Positions 44,456 to 52,893 of a stretch of 64,000 nucleotides of DNA are shown in pieces (the stretch's first letter is position 1; every line of letters begins with the position of its first letter). The notes under the pieces are model-generated. The model did not search any database and had not been told where the DNA came from. It worked only from the letters and a program-made list of their open reading frames with translations. The DNA is from Paenibacillus sp. 1781tsa1 (lineage in GTDB: Bacteria > Bacillota > Bacilli > Paenibacillales > Paenibacillaceae). The stretch covers positions 3,906,001 to 3,970,000 of the forward strand of contig NZ_JAMYWY010000001.1 of the NCBI RefSeq assembly GCF_024159265.1, in the 5' to 3' direction. Made by a program: the position numbers and the translations under genes.

Positions 44456-44881
44456 TTAAATATTATTCTTATCACTGAACTCAATGCAAAAAGGTTGCAT
44501 CTCAGGGTTCAAGCAATACTCTATTCTTTCTCTGAAGTTTTTCCATTCGACTTTTAAAATCGCTTCTTCAATTGGAAAGAAACCAGAGTCTAAACTCTCA
44601 GATGATGTCGTTAATTCCCCACCAATCGGTCTTGCTAGAAATAATGTGTTACATATTGAATTTTCGATATTCTGAAATATTCCACAAAACTTGATAATTT
44701 CAATGTCGATGCCAGATTCTTCTTTCGTCTCTCTAATTGCAGCTTGACTAAGAGATTCTCCTTCTTCTACTTGACCACCTGGCATTTCCCATCCTCTTCG
44801 TGGTCCTCTAATAAGTAATAATTCATTTTTGTCGTTTATCACTATTGCAGCGGCAGATACGATATGTTTTGGAGGGCTCAT
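44456..44881 (-). CDS. Nudix hydrolase
   Basis: 141-residue hydrolase acting on a nucleoside diphosphate linked to another group. The Nudix box is complete: GGQVEEGESLSQAAIRETKE followed by ESGI (about 35-58), with the catalytic REXXEE glutamates. The N-terminal strand HIVSAAAIVINDKNELLLIRG and RRGWEMPGG precede it. Start ATG has AAGGAG upstream. It belongs to the AT-rich cluster of modifying enzymes. The substrate could be an oxidised nucleotide or a nucleotide sugar; the sequence does not say. Confidence 0.88.
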   Translation of the reverse strand: MSPPKHIVSAAAIVINDKNELLLIRGPRRGWEMPGGQVEEGESLSQAAIRETKEESGIDIEIIKFCGIFQNIENSICNTLFLARPIGGELTTSSESLDSGFFPIEEAILKVEWKNFRERIEYCLNPEMQPFCIEFSDKNNI

Positions 44882-44941
44882 TTGTTTTACTCCTTCTAAA
44901 GAGATTGGATATGCATTTGAAGAACGTAGTATAAAAACATT

Positions 44942-45721
44942 CTAAAAAAAGTTATATATCCCGTCTCCAAAATAATTGTACTCTTCATCCGTTATTCTTA
45001 ACTTTCCATAACCCTTATAAAATATTTCTCTATCTTTTTCATTATCAAACGCATTAAGCTTCGGTCTAATGGCTAATGCTACATCATATCTTGGATCGCC
45101 ATAAGCTGCTCCTGCCCAGTCAATAACTCCAACAATATTACAATCATTAACTAGCACATTATCTATAGTAAAATCTCCATGAATAAAAGTGTTATCTATT
45201 GGTTTTGGCCTTGCTTCTTTCAACTGTTGAAGTCGTTCTGCAGACCCGTCTACAGCAAAATGAGTTAGATTATATTCTGCTTTGTTAAGTATTGTATCTA
45301 ACCAGGCACTGTCATTGTTGAGTAATTCAATGGGACAAGAGCTTTCATGTATTCTCTTTAAACTAAGCCCAAAGTTAAAAATCGCTTTTTCTTTACTTTG
45401 GAGGTCAGGCATCTTAGAGAGAAATTCTCTTAAAGTTATTCCGTCAATATAATCCATCAGGAGCCATCTCGATGTGTCCTCCGTATGAAATGAATATACC
45501 TTTGGAACAGGGAGTCCCGAATGGTGAAGGTATTGAAGCACCTTATGTTCATCGGATAACCATTCATTATAAAGAGCGTTTTCTGTCTTCTTGATGATGT
45601 ACTTTTGGTCGAATGTATCCAGAATAGCCACAGTAGAGGTATGACCTTGCTTAGGAAAAGTGATTTTCTGAACTTTCCCTATATGTTCTTTTATATCAAT
45701 GGGGAGATCCTGAATATTCAT
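44942..45721 (-). CDS. Aminoglycoside phosphotransferase (APH) family kinase
   Basis: 259 residues with the eukaryotic-like kinase fold of APH/choline kinases. Catalytic loop: FIHGDFTIDNVLVND (HGDxxxxN, about 172-186); metal loop: GVIDWAGAAYGDPRYDVALA (about 192-211). LLMDYIDGITLREF is the hinge region. The true substrate may be an aminoglycoside, a macrolide or a small metabolite; no resistance claim can be made from motifs alone. AAAGGA lies upstream of the ATG. It sits in a run of transferase genes on the minus strand. Confidence 0.83.
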   Translation of the reverse strand: MNIQDLPIDIKEHIGKVQKITFPKQGHTSTVAILDTFDQKYIIKKTENALYNEWLSDEHKVLQYLHHSGLPVPKVYSFHTEDTSRWLLMDYIDGITLREFLSKMPDLQSKEKAIFNFGLSLKRIHESSCPIELLNNDSAWLDTILNKAEYNLTHFAVDGSAERLQQLKEARPKPIDNTFIHGDFTIDNVLVNDCNIVGVIDWAGAAYGDPRYDVALAIRPKLNAFDNEKDREIFYKGYGKLRITDEEYNYFGDGIYNFF

Positions 45722-45782
45722 GGTTTCATCCTTTCTGCTATTTATTGTCCTTTTTGATCATGTTCTCGTCGATAATTTCGCT

Positions 45783-47576
45783 CTAAAAGTACAAATCCCA
45801 TCCCATAATAAAAGCAGCAAATAGGAAAGCCGACATGCCAGACATGATGTAAACTACCGTTTGCTTTTTACTGTAATTTCTCTTCAGCAATTTGTAGAAC
45901 AACAAGACAAGGTACGCCGCTGCTAAAAGCACATAAACCAAGTTGAAGATGAGATGGATGCGTAATGAAGAATAGGGGGAAAAGCCTAAGGCGCGCATGA
46001 ACAATAAGATCGTATTTAAAATCAATGCTACACTGGTAATATTAATAGCAATATGATACTTATCAAATCCTGTACCGGGTCTTTCCCAGTTTTTTAATTT
46101 GTATTTGGATAACCGAATAAAATAGCCAATTATCGCTCTCAAACTGAGTAGGATGGCTACTGCAAGCGCAATAAAAGATGCTTTGATCAAGTTTATCGTC
46201 AAGTTGGATACGGGCAAAAAGTCATTATAAGGAACGGAGACCTTCTCAATAGTCCCGTTACGCTCAACAACATTTGCAAAGTTACTAAGGTCAAATGTTG
46301 TATACTTCTGCAGACTTAACATCGAATATGCCTTCGTAAAACCGGAAACGACCCGTCGCGCAGGCAGATAATATCCTCCTCTCTCAGATGTAACCGAATT
46401 TGTACTGAAGCTACTTCCAAACACCTTCTGGACAAGACCAACGCTATAAGCCATTTCATTTGACTGGTTTGTCATGACCACTAAACCAAAATTAGACTCC
46501 GGGTCAATAACAAATTTACTTGTAAATCCCGCCGTACTTCCAGCGTGTTCCAGTGCAGGCACCCAGTACTCTACTTCAAAAAAGCCATGTGCAATTCGAG
46601 GATTAGAAGTTCCATCATAATTTAGACTTGGTGACAGCATCTCGTCTAACGTTTCCTTGTTCGCGAATAATAAATTGCTATGATCCACCGGCATTAAGGC
46701 TGCGAGAAATTTAGCTGCATCCTCTGCTGTGCCAATGGCGCCCCCCGCAGGGTATAAGCTTATGTATGCTCTGTTCTTAGGGATGAGTTTCAGACTCGTC
46801 GTGTACCCTTGAATCTCATTTCTCCTTTTCAAGACGTGTAGATTATCATACTGTGACGGGTGAATCGAAGTGTCTTTCATATTCAGCGGGTTAAATATAT
46901 GTTCACTGACATATTTATAAAAGGGTTGTCCGCTTTGCACTTCAACGATGTAAGCAGCCATAGCCGTACCATAGTTTGAATAAGCAACGACACTCCCAGG
47001 TTTATCGATCTGCCTCGGCTCAAATTTTTGTAAAGCTTCACCTAATTCCACAATATCACTCTCGGATGAATACCATAAATCGATCAATCTATCCTCCCAT
47101 CCTGCGTTATGATGCATAAGGTTCATTAGGGTAATGGGGGCATCGTATTCAAGCTTCTTTAGAAACCCTTCTGGTAAATATTCATGAATATCGGTATCCA
47201 AATCAAGCTTCCCCTGCTCTACAAGTTGCATAACACTCGCCCAGACCAACAGTTTAGAAGTAGAACCCCATTCAAATACAGTAGAGGTGTCTGCCTTATT
47301 CTGTTGCTCAAAATCTGCGTAACCATAGGCCTTATTCACAATAGTCACACCGTTCTTAATAGCCACAACTGAAACGGCAGCGGTGTTCTTCTGATTCGTG
47401 GCCACATATGAATCAATCGTTTCCTCTAGCGAAGACAACGCAATCCTGGAGGGTGTTGTCTCCACTCGATCTACCTCAGCGCGCGCAGGTACCGCACATG
47501 TCATAATGAAAAATAGTAGTGACAGAATACAAGCGATCATTTTAATAAGACCGTGATGTCTTCGTTTAATCTTCAT
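45783..47576 (-). CDS. Membrane-anchored serine hydrolase, beta-lactamase/PBP fold
   Basis: 597 residues. Signal peptide (KIKRRHHGLIK, MIACILSLLFFIMTCAV, cleavage near ARA). The class C beta-lactamase/D,D-peptidase domain (about 45-400) shows the nucleophile motif STSK (105-108), YSN (199-201) and HAGSTAG further on as the third motif. A C-terminal part (about 450-597) has four membrane segments (NLIKASFIALAVAILLSL, IAINITSVALILNTILLF and two more). Proteins with this layout include FmtA- or PBP4*-like hydrolases acting on the cell envelope. Beta-lactam resistance is not shown. Start ATG has AAGGGGG upstream. Confidence 0.82.
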   Translation of the reverse strand: MKIKRRHHGLIKMIACILSLLFFIMTCAVPARAEVDRVETTPSRIALSSLEETIDSYVATNQKNTAAVSVVAIKNGVTIVNKAYGYADFEQQNKADTSTVFEWGSTSKLLVWASVMQLVEQGKLDLDTDIHEYLPEGFLKKLEYDAPITLMNLMHHNAGWEDRLIDLWYSSESDIVELGEALQKFEPRQIDKPGSVVAYSNYGTAMAAYIVEVQSGQPFYKYVSEHIFNPLNMKDTSIHPSQYDNLHVLKRRNEIQGYTTSLKLIPKNRAYISLYPAGGAIGTAEDAAKFLAALMPVDHSNLLFANKETLDEMLSPSLNYDGTSNPRIAHGFFEVEYWVPALEHAGSTAGFTSKFVIDPESNFGLVVMTNQSNEMAYSVGLVQKVFGSSFSTNSVTSERGGYYLPARRVVSGFTKAYSMLSLQKYTTFDLSNFANVVERNGTIEKVSVPYNDFLPVSNLTINLIKASFIALAVAILLSLRAIIGYFIRLSKYKLKNWERPGTGFDKYHIAINITSVALILNTILLFMRALGFSPYSSLRIHLIFNLVYVLLAAAYLVLLFYKLLKRNYSKKQTVVYIMSGMSAFLFAAFIMGWDLYF

Positions 47577-47597
47577 TTGCTGCCCCCTTATTATCTA

Positions 47598-47780
47598 CTA
47601 TAGTTTTCGTGCCTTTACCACAAAGGTTATAGGGAGCATCTTTGCTTTAGTGGCAAAATCGTCATTTTGCAATTGCATCAATTCATCATCTGAGTCCTCA
47701 ATGAATTGCTCAATGACAAATCCCGCTTTGCCCAACGCATTCACATAGGTTGATAGTTTACGGTCCGATAGTGGTAGCTT
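47598..47780 (-). pseudogene. Truncated methyltransferase, C-terminal 60 codons only
   Basis: The minus-strand frame ends in a stop at 47598 and reads LSDRKLSTYVNALGKAGFVI then EQFIEDSDDELMQLQNDD and LPITFVVKARKL, matching the last 60 residues of the 43628-44374 methyltransferase (DRQISTYINALAKAGFVIEQ). The match stops abruptly at about 47780 and no start or SAM motif is present, so this is a fragment. DNA identity is still recognisable. Confidence 0.82.
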
Positions 47781-47967
47781 AAATCAATTCCACATTTTGA
47801 GAAAATTACCTTAATTATTTCTATAATAACCCATGCTGCACGATTTGCGAAGTACATTTAGAAGCGCATACATTTCATTGTCAGGCGCAGGATGCCTGAT
47901 TATGTTTCTAATCCGTAACAATAAGTGGTTACTTATTAATCCAGCACCATAATTTATTTTAAAATAT

Positions 47968-48006
47968 AAAAATCCCTGCTAACTTTTATCGTCAGCAGGG
48001 ATTTTT
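47968..48006 (-). terminator. Terminator after the DUF3231 gene
   Basis: Stem AAAAATCCCTGCT / AGCAGGGATTTTT, 13 perfect pairs around a 13-base loop, with a T tract on either strand. It lies nine bases past the DUF3231 stop. The stretch 47781-47967 between the methyltransferase fragment and this hairpin holds no gene I can support. Confidence 0.9.
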
Positions 48007-48014
48007 ATAAATTT

Positions 48015-48533
48015 TTAAACCCCGACAGCTTCCGGTCTTTTCACTTGAAGAGGCGGGGGAATAAGCCAACCTTTTTCTTTACTCATTTGGAGAATACGAA
48101 GGCCTAGAGCGGTTTTAGTAACATGATATTTCGCAAATAAGGCTCCGATATCTTCTCTAATGGATTGGCCCATAACTTGACTGCAAGCAACCAATCCCAT
48201 TGAAGTATCAGAAGCAATACTTGCTGCTATCTCAGGATCTGTAATCCTTGCACCAATAGGAATGTCTTCCAGTTTTACTGGAGGTCTTTCTGGTAAAACT
48301 GGTGTGGTAGCAATTCCGTTATCAATTAGGAGAGTATCACACTCTTTGATCTCAAGTTTAGCTTGATCAATTAGAGCTTCCAATATTTTTTTCAATTCTT
48401 TATCTCCTGCATGATTAGAAAATGCTTGGTAAAAGGAAAGAGCTCCCTTCGCGACCGTTGAACATTGCCATACGCTGAAGATTTCACCGTAATGCATAGG
48501 TTCATTTTTTGGATTGCCACTTAATATTCCCAT
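48015..48533 (-). CDS. DUF3231 family protein
   Basis: 172 residues, ferritin-like helical fold of the DUF3231 family, which is common in spore-forming Bacilli; function not established. Typical segments: ILSGNPKNEPMHYGEIFSVW at the N-terminus, LPERPPVKLEDIPIGARITD (about 76-95), GLVACSQVMGQSIREDIGAL (about 110-129) and KEKGWLIPPPLQVKRPE near the end. Single-domain, about half the length of the two-domain forms. Start ATG at 48533 has AAGGAG upstream. Confidence 0.85.
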   Translation of the reverse strand: MGILSGNPKNEPMHYGEIFSVWQCSTVAKGALSFYQAFSNHAGDKELKKILEALIDQAKLEIKECDTLLIDNGIATTPVLPERPPVKLEDIPIGARITDPEIAASIASDTSMGLVACSQVMGQSIREDIGALFAKYHVTKTALGLRILQMSKEKGWLIPPPLQVKRPEAVGV

Positions 48534-48788
48534 CAAAACAGCTCCTTCAAATTTTAATTTACCACCAGAAGTATAGTTCCATGTTCATGAGATACATATT
48601 CATAAGTAAAAAAATACCGATGGTATAATGGATTCATTTTTTTGCACAGCGACATGCATGTAAAATGCGCTAGTTTTGTCCATTAATTGTTTGATAATCC
48701 GCTTGCGGAGGGTACGGAAATCGGATAATTTTAAACTTCTGGGTATACTACAGCAAGTCAATTCAACAACGTTAAGGAGGATGAGCTA

Positions 48789-49634
48789 ATGAAAGAAGAA
48801 TTGAATTACGGTACCGACTATAAGTTTATCCCTGTAACTTCAGTGGGAAGTGGTGTAGGGACTGAAATATTACCTGATTTATTTTGCTACACGATCCAAA
48901 TTGTAAATATCTGTTTAGTAGGTAACCCCGAATCTGGCGAGTTCGTTTTAGTAGATGCCGGAATGCCAAAGTCAGCAAATGAAATAATTTCTGTCATTGA
49001 GGAACGTTTCGGTGCAAACAGCCGCCCCAAAGCAATTATTTTGACCCATGGACACTTTGATCATGTCGGAGGGGTGATCGAACTTGTCAAACACTGGGGA
49101 GTTCCGGTTTATGCACATCCGTTAGAGCTCCCCTTCCTCACAGGGGTAAAAAACTACCCGGAACCAGACCCTACGGTTGAAGGTGGTTTGGTAGCGAAAA
49201 TCTCCCCATCTTTTCCCAATGATCCAATAAACCTTGGAAGTCATGTACAAACGTTACCCCCGAACGGAAGTGTACCCCATATGCCAGGATTTAAATGGAT
49301 TCATACCCCAGGACATTCTCCCGGTCATGTTTCGTTGTTTAGGGAAAGTGACGGAGCGTTAATTGCAGGTGACGCTTTCGCTACTGTAAAACAAGAGTAT
49401 ATGTATAAAGTATTGAATCAAGAATTGGAGATCAGTGGACCGCCTCGCTATTTAACAACAGATTGGGAAGCTGCAAAGCAATCTGTTGTCAAACTTGAGA
49501 GTTTAAAGCCATTGGTTGCTGTAACTGGCCATGGAATACCGATGTCTGGTGAATTACTAACAACAAGCCTGAGAAAACTGGTTAATGAATTTGACCGCAT
49601 TGCCGTACCGGATTATGGAAAGTACGTAAACTAA
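48789..49634 (+). CDS. MBL-fold metallo-hydrolase (paralog of the 24402 gene)
   Basis: 281 residues. Metal motif LTHGHFDHVGGVIELVKHWG (about 94-113), then HTPGHSPGHVSLFRESDGAL, LIAGDAF with the bridging Asp, and VAVTGHGIPM. It aligns along nearly the whole length with the 24402 protein (GVPVYAHPLELPFLTGVKNY) but has a longer N-terminus and lower GC. AAGGAGG lies eight bases upstream of the ATG. About 165 bases upstream, the dyad ATACC-GAT-GGTAT overlaps TATAAT (48614-48629), a possible regulated promoter with no good -35. Confidence 0.85.
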   Translation: MKEELNYGTDYKFIPVTSVGSGVGTEILPDLFCYTIQIVNICLVGNPESGEFVLVDAGMPKSANEIISVIEERFGANSRPKAIILTHGHFDHVGGVIELVKHWGVPVYAHPLELPFLTGVKNYPEPDPTVEGGLVAKISPSFPNDPINLGSHVQTLPPNGSVPHMPGFKWIHTPGHSPGHVSLFRESDGALIAGDAFATVKQEYMYKVLNQELEISGPPRYLTTDWEAAKQSVVKLESLKPLVAVTGHGIPMSGELLTTSLRKLVNEFDRIAVPDYGKYVN

Positions 49635-49663
49635 TTTTTCTACTCGAGTTTAAAAAAAAGAAA

Positions 49664-49679
49664 GCCCCCTGTTGGGGGC
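49664..49679 (-). terminator. Terminator between convergent genes at 49634 and 49721
   Basis: Six-base GC stem GCCCCC / GGGGGC with loop TGTT. The T run TTTCTTTTTTTT is on the minus strand, so it mainly serves the 49721 gene; the plus strand lacks a T tract. Confidence 0.8.
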
Positions 49680-49720
49680 AAAACGTTGATATATCAGCTT
49701 TTTTTGATCAGTTTCGATTA

Positions 49721-49930
49721 CTAAGCGTACATTAGATCCATAAACCCGCGGGTTACATCTCCACCTTCAGCTGGTTCGGGCTGGTCTGCCTGTGCATGTT
49801 CTGCCATACAAGCCTTCACCGCTTCCTCTGTTGTACAACGATTGGCATCGTCACATGTGTAGCATAATTGAAGCATATATCTAGTTAATTCTTCCGCCTG
49901 CGTGAATTGAGTTTGACCGTTGGTTCTCAT
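49721..49930 (-). CDS. Small cysteine-containing protein of unknown function
   Basis: 69 residues from the ATG at 49930, which has GGAG eight bases upstream; a GTG nine bases earlier is also in frame. It has four cysteines spaced LCYTCDDANRCTTEEAVKAC, a possible metal or disulfide site, inside a helical region. The C-terminus is acidic/Pro-rich (QADQPEPAEGGDV). No signal peptide and no family I recognise. A terminator follows. Confidence 0.6.
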   Translation of the reverse strand: MRTNGQTQFTQAEELTRYMLQLCYTCDDANRCTTEEAVKACMAEHAQADQPEPAEGGDVTRGFMDLMYA

Positions 49931-50074
49931 CTTCATCACTCCTTCTCTTGTTGAGTTAAATATATCATCTTTTAGATATTATAATTGTGATTTATTTCAC
50001 ATTCTCAATCAAAAAGAAAGAAACCCTACGGCTCCTCACTTTCCCTATCTATTCACATCGATACCACTCTACAT

Positions 50075-51352
50075 TTATAGCACTTTCCAGTGTACACCGC
50101 CGTCCATCGTTTGCAGTAACAACGATCTTTTTGCATCCGTATTTTCAACTAATATCCAGCCTAGCTTGGAGGTAACCATCTGAATCTTCACAATCTCAGG
50201 ATAGTCTTCGAAAATTTTCTCCAGTACACTGCTTGCAGGAAGAGCGTTCCATGTTTTGCCCGCATCCTTGGTGTGGTAGGTTATGCCCTTCTGCACAGCC
50301 CAACCTTCTAATGCGTTCAGGAATACTGGTGAAAGGTTACGATTTGCACCCGTTTGTTTATTCAACGTGAAATTGGACACCTTCCAGCTCTTTCCACCAT
50401 CTGTGGTGAAAAAACCATTAAATTTCGTGCTCTCGCCTTGAGAGCAGGACATTGACATCCAGGCTGACTGTGCTTCACGTCCAAAAAATTGGGGTGAACT
50501 GATACTGAAATTACCACACCCGTTGAATTTGTTTCGATCAAAGAAAGATGGTCCAGCATTCCAGTTCTCTCCGCCGTCTGAGGTAACATACAACTTCGGT
50601 GTACCGAATTCCATGGCTGTCAGGAAACCATGTTTCGGATCCGAGAAAGTCATACCTGTGGTGTAACCACGTCTGGAGATCTCTTCTGCTTCCTGTTTAC
50701 TATCTTCATCACTGGATGACATCCGATCCCAGGTAATTCCACCGTCCTCGGTGAAGTACAGTTTCTTGTCCTGTTTACCAATAGCGGTATCCACCGTGGT
50801 AAGTATCCAGCCTTTTTCAGGAGATACAAAGGAGATCGCTGTCACTTTATCCGTCTTGGACAGAGAAGACAGACTCCAAGTTACGCCCCCATTGTTGGTG
50901 CGAAGCACCATGGTATCGGTTCCACCCATACCTTCACGAACAATCCAACCATGTGTACGATCTACAAAATAAATGCTTTGTCCATATTTAGGGTTAGCCG
51001 GAAATTGTACATTTTCCGAGGGTGATACATTGGTCCAGGTCTTTCCCTGATCCTGAGTATAGTACAGGCGCAACGCATTCCGCGTCACCCCCCACGCCAA
51101 TCCTCCGTTGTCATTGAGCAACTGAAAATCGGTCAAACGGGTCTGTATTTGGTACTTGGCCATATCTGCAGATTCAGTACTGTTCACAGGGGGAACGACA
51201 GTTAATGTCTGCCCTGTATTCCCGGCGTCCTCCTGCTGCTGCGGAGGTTCTGCTACCGGAGGTTGATCTGAGTCGGTGCATGCAGCCAATAAGGCTGCTA
51301 TACCTATAGACAGCAATGCTGTCTGCGCGATTTTGATCCATTGCAAACGCAA
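50075..51352 (-). CDS. Lipoprotein with a predicted seven-bladed Asp-box propeller
   Basis: 425 residues. The lipoprotein signal has core ALLSIGIAALLAAC with the lipidated Cys. A Gln/Pro/Asp-rich linker follows. The rest is built of seven Asp-box turns: YTQDQGKTW, RTNNGGVTW, FTEDGGITW, VTSDGGENW, FTTDGGKSW, HTKDAGKTW and QTMDGGVHW, one per blade, as in sialidase-like and YCF48-type propellers. No sialidase catalytic residues are evident, so a binding or assembly role at the membrane surface is more likely. Start TTG at 51352 has AGGTGG seven bases upstream. Confidence 0.82.
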   Translation of the reverse strand: MRLQWIKIAQTALLSIGIAALLAACTDSDQPPVAEPPQQQEDAGNTGQTLTVVPPVNSTESADMAKYQIQTRLTDFQLLNDNGGLAWGVTRNALRLYYTQDQGKTWTNVSPSENVQFPANPKYGQSIYFVDRTHGWIVREGMGGTDTMVLRTNNGGVTWSLSSLSKTDKVTAISFVSPEKGWILTTVDTAIGKQDKKLYFTEDGGITWDRMSSSDEDSKQEAEEISRRGYTTGMTFSDPKHGFLTAMEFGTPKLYVTSDGGENWNAGPSFFDRNKFNGCGNFSISSPQFFGREAQSAWMSMSCSQGESTKFNGFFTTDGGKSWKVSNFTLNKQTGANRNLSPVFLNALEGWAVQKGITYHTKDAGKTWNALPASSVLEKIFEDYPEIVKIQMVTSKLGWILVENTDAKRSLLLQTMDGGVHWKVL

Positions 51353-51681
51353 GTGGGTTCCACCTCTCTCATCCAATATACAGGCGCGCATGCCTGTCCT
51401 ATGGCATTTTATTTACGATTCATCAGAATCCACTGCTCCTATTCTACCACAAACCTTGTGTAAAAGGCTCATTGCCCACTCGTGGGCATGCCGTTCCCTG
51501 TTCCATCTCCTACTCCGGCTTAAATGTCGCACATTTATTACCATTAATTTCATCCTAAACTGTTTTTCGACGGAATAATTGGTAAAAAGACATGAAATGT
51601 GAACTATTTTATAGACAACACTCGCTTTCTATTCTCTAATCCCTTAATATGGATGGGAGTATAACCCAAAAAGGAGAGGAT
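51353..51681. other. Intergenic region between divergent lipoprotein and ldh genes
   Basis: 329 bases without a gene. It contains the ldh promoter and, at 51473-51488, the dyad TGCCCAC-TC-GTGGGCA, whose two-base centre makes it better suited to protein binding than to a hairpin. Otherwise AT-rich. Confidence 0.6.
51612..51640 (+). promoter_or_regulatory. Probable sigma-A promoter of ldh
   Basis: TAGACA (51612-51617) and TCTAAT (51635-51640) separated by 17 bases, one mismatch from each consensus. It lies about 40 bases before the ldh start. A weak half-match to a Rex site (TGTGAA) precedes the -35, but the second half is poor. Confidence 0.6.
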
Positions 51682-52617
51682 ATGAACATGACAAATAGTG
51701 CAGCTCTGAAACCAAGTCGTGTCGTGATTGTAGGCATGGGTGCGGTGGGAACAACAACGGGATACACGCTAATGTTGAGACAGCGTTCGTCCGAGTTGGT
51801 ATTTGTGGATGTGAATCATGATAAGGCAACCGGCGAAATGCTGGATATGAACCACGGTCTTCCGTTTACGGGTGGCGTGAAAGTATGGGCTGGCGATTAT
51901 TCCGACTGCAAAGATGCAGATATCATTATTATTACAGCAGGTGCTTCCCAGAAACCAGGCGAGACCCGGATTGATCTGCTGAAGAAAAATGCAAGCATTT
52001 TCAAAGAAATTATTGAGCGTATTACTGAAGTGAATTCTCATGGTATTTTGTTAATCGCAACGAATCCTGTAGATATTCTGTCCTATACTTCATGGAAACA
52101 AAGCGGATGGCCGGCTTCTCGTGTCATTGGTTCAGGTACATTGCTCGATAGCGCACGTTTCCGTTACCTCATTGGTAAGAACAAAGGGATCGACCCACGT
52201 AGTATTCACGCCCACATTATTGGTGAGCATGGGGATTCCGAAGTACCTGTATGGAGCCTGGCTAACGTTGCAGGAACAGATCTGGAACTGGATGAAGAGA
52301 CACAGCAGGATATCTTCGACCGTACCAAAAATGCAGCGTATGAGATTATTAATGCCAAAGGCGCAACTTCCTATGCAATCGCCCTTGCTCTGGACCGCAT
52401 TGTAGCTGCAATTCTCGGCAACGAAGGCTCCGTTCTGAACGTGTCCACGTTGCTTGAAGATTACAATGGCGTATCGGATGTTTATCTGGGCGTTCCATGC
52501 GTTGTCGATCGCAACGGTGTGCGCGAGATTCTGCCTCTTCCGTTGAATGAAACCGAGAAAGTGGCTTTCCAGGCGTCTGCTAACAAATTAAAAGAACAGA
52601 TCGCTGGATTGGAGTAA
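51682..52617 (+). CDS. ldh: L-lactate dehydrogenase
   Basis: Reduces pyruvate to L-lactate with NADH. 311 residues. NAD loop VGMGAVGTTTGYTLM (about 14-28), Asp after the second strand (FVDVNHDKA). The substrate loop AGASQKPGETR has Gln before KPGETR, which favours lactate over malate, and the active-site motif GEHGDSEVPVWS carries the catalytic His. NPVDILSYTSWKQSG is the conserved NPVD segment. Start ATG at 51682 with GGAGAGG upstream; a second ATG two codons later is possible. A terminator follows. Confidence 0.95.
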   Translation: MNMTNSAALKPSRVVIVGMGAVGTTTGYTLMLRQRSSELVFVDVNHDKATGEMLDMNHGLPFTGGVKVWAGDYSDCKDADIIIITAGASQKPGETRIDLLKKNASIFKEIIERITEVNSHGILLIATNPVDILSYTSWKQSGWPASRVIGSGTLLDSARFRYLIGKNKGIDPRSIHAHIIGEHGDSEVPVWSLANVAGTDLELDEETQQDIFDRTKNAAYEIINAKGATSYAIALALDRIVAAILGNEGSVLNVSTLLEDYNGVSDVYLGVPCVVDRNGVREILPLPLNETEKVAFQASANKLKEQIAGLE

Positions 52618-52690
52618 TCTAGCCACGCAGTCATTCATATCGTGAACGATTAAGCATGTTAACCGTTGTAAATTAACATATCTGTCATAC

Positions 52691-52741
52691 CCAAAGGGAC
52701 CATTGGTATCTTCCAGAGAAGATTCAGATGGTCCCCTTTGG
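52691..52741 (+). terminator. Terminator after ldh
   Basis: Long stem CCAAAGGGACCAT / ATGGTCCCCTTTGG with one bulged base, followed by TTTGATTTTGATT. It begins about 75 bases past the ldh stop. Confidence 0.8.
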
Positions 52742-52839
52742 TTTGATTTTGATTATAACTATGATTGTGATTGTTTAAATAATAGGTTTACATAATATAT
52801 ATTATGTTCAAAATACACCCTCCACATGAAAACAAATAA

Positions 52840-52862
52840 AAGCCTGTCCCTAGGACAGACTT
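52840..52862 (-). terminator. Terminator after the tyrosine recombinase gene
   Basis: Stem AAGCCTGTCC / GGACAGACTT with one mismatch and a tiny loop, followed on the minus strand by TTATTTG. About 30 bases past the recombinase stop. Confidence 0.7.
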
Positions 52863-52893
52863 CTCTTCAGATTAAATAAGCGTTATTTACTTC

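Noticed and set aside
44942..45721. Calling the APH-family kinase an aminoglycoside resistance gene
   Set aside because: The HGDxxxxN and GDPxxD motifs define only the fold; many members phosphorylate metabolites.
51593..51620. Rex-type operator upstream of ldh
   Set aside because: Only the left half (TGTGAA) fits; the right half is TTTTATAG rather than TTCACAA.
52790..52807. Perfect 18-base palindrome ACATAATATATATTATGT after ldh
   Set aside because: Made only of A/T-rich alternation with one C/G pair at each end, in very AT-rich DNA, so it is likely by chance and lies downstream of both neighbouring genes.
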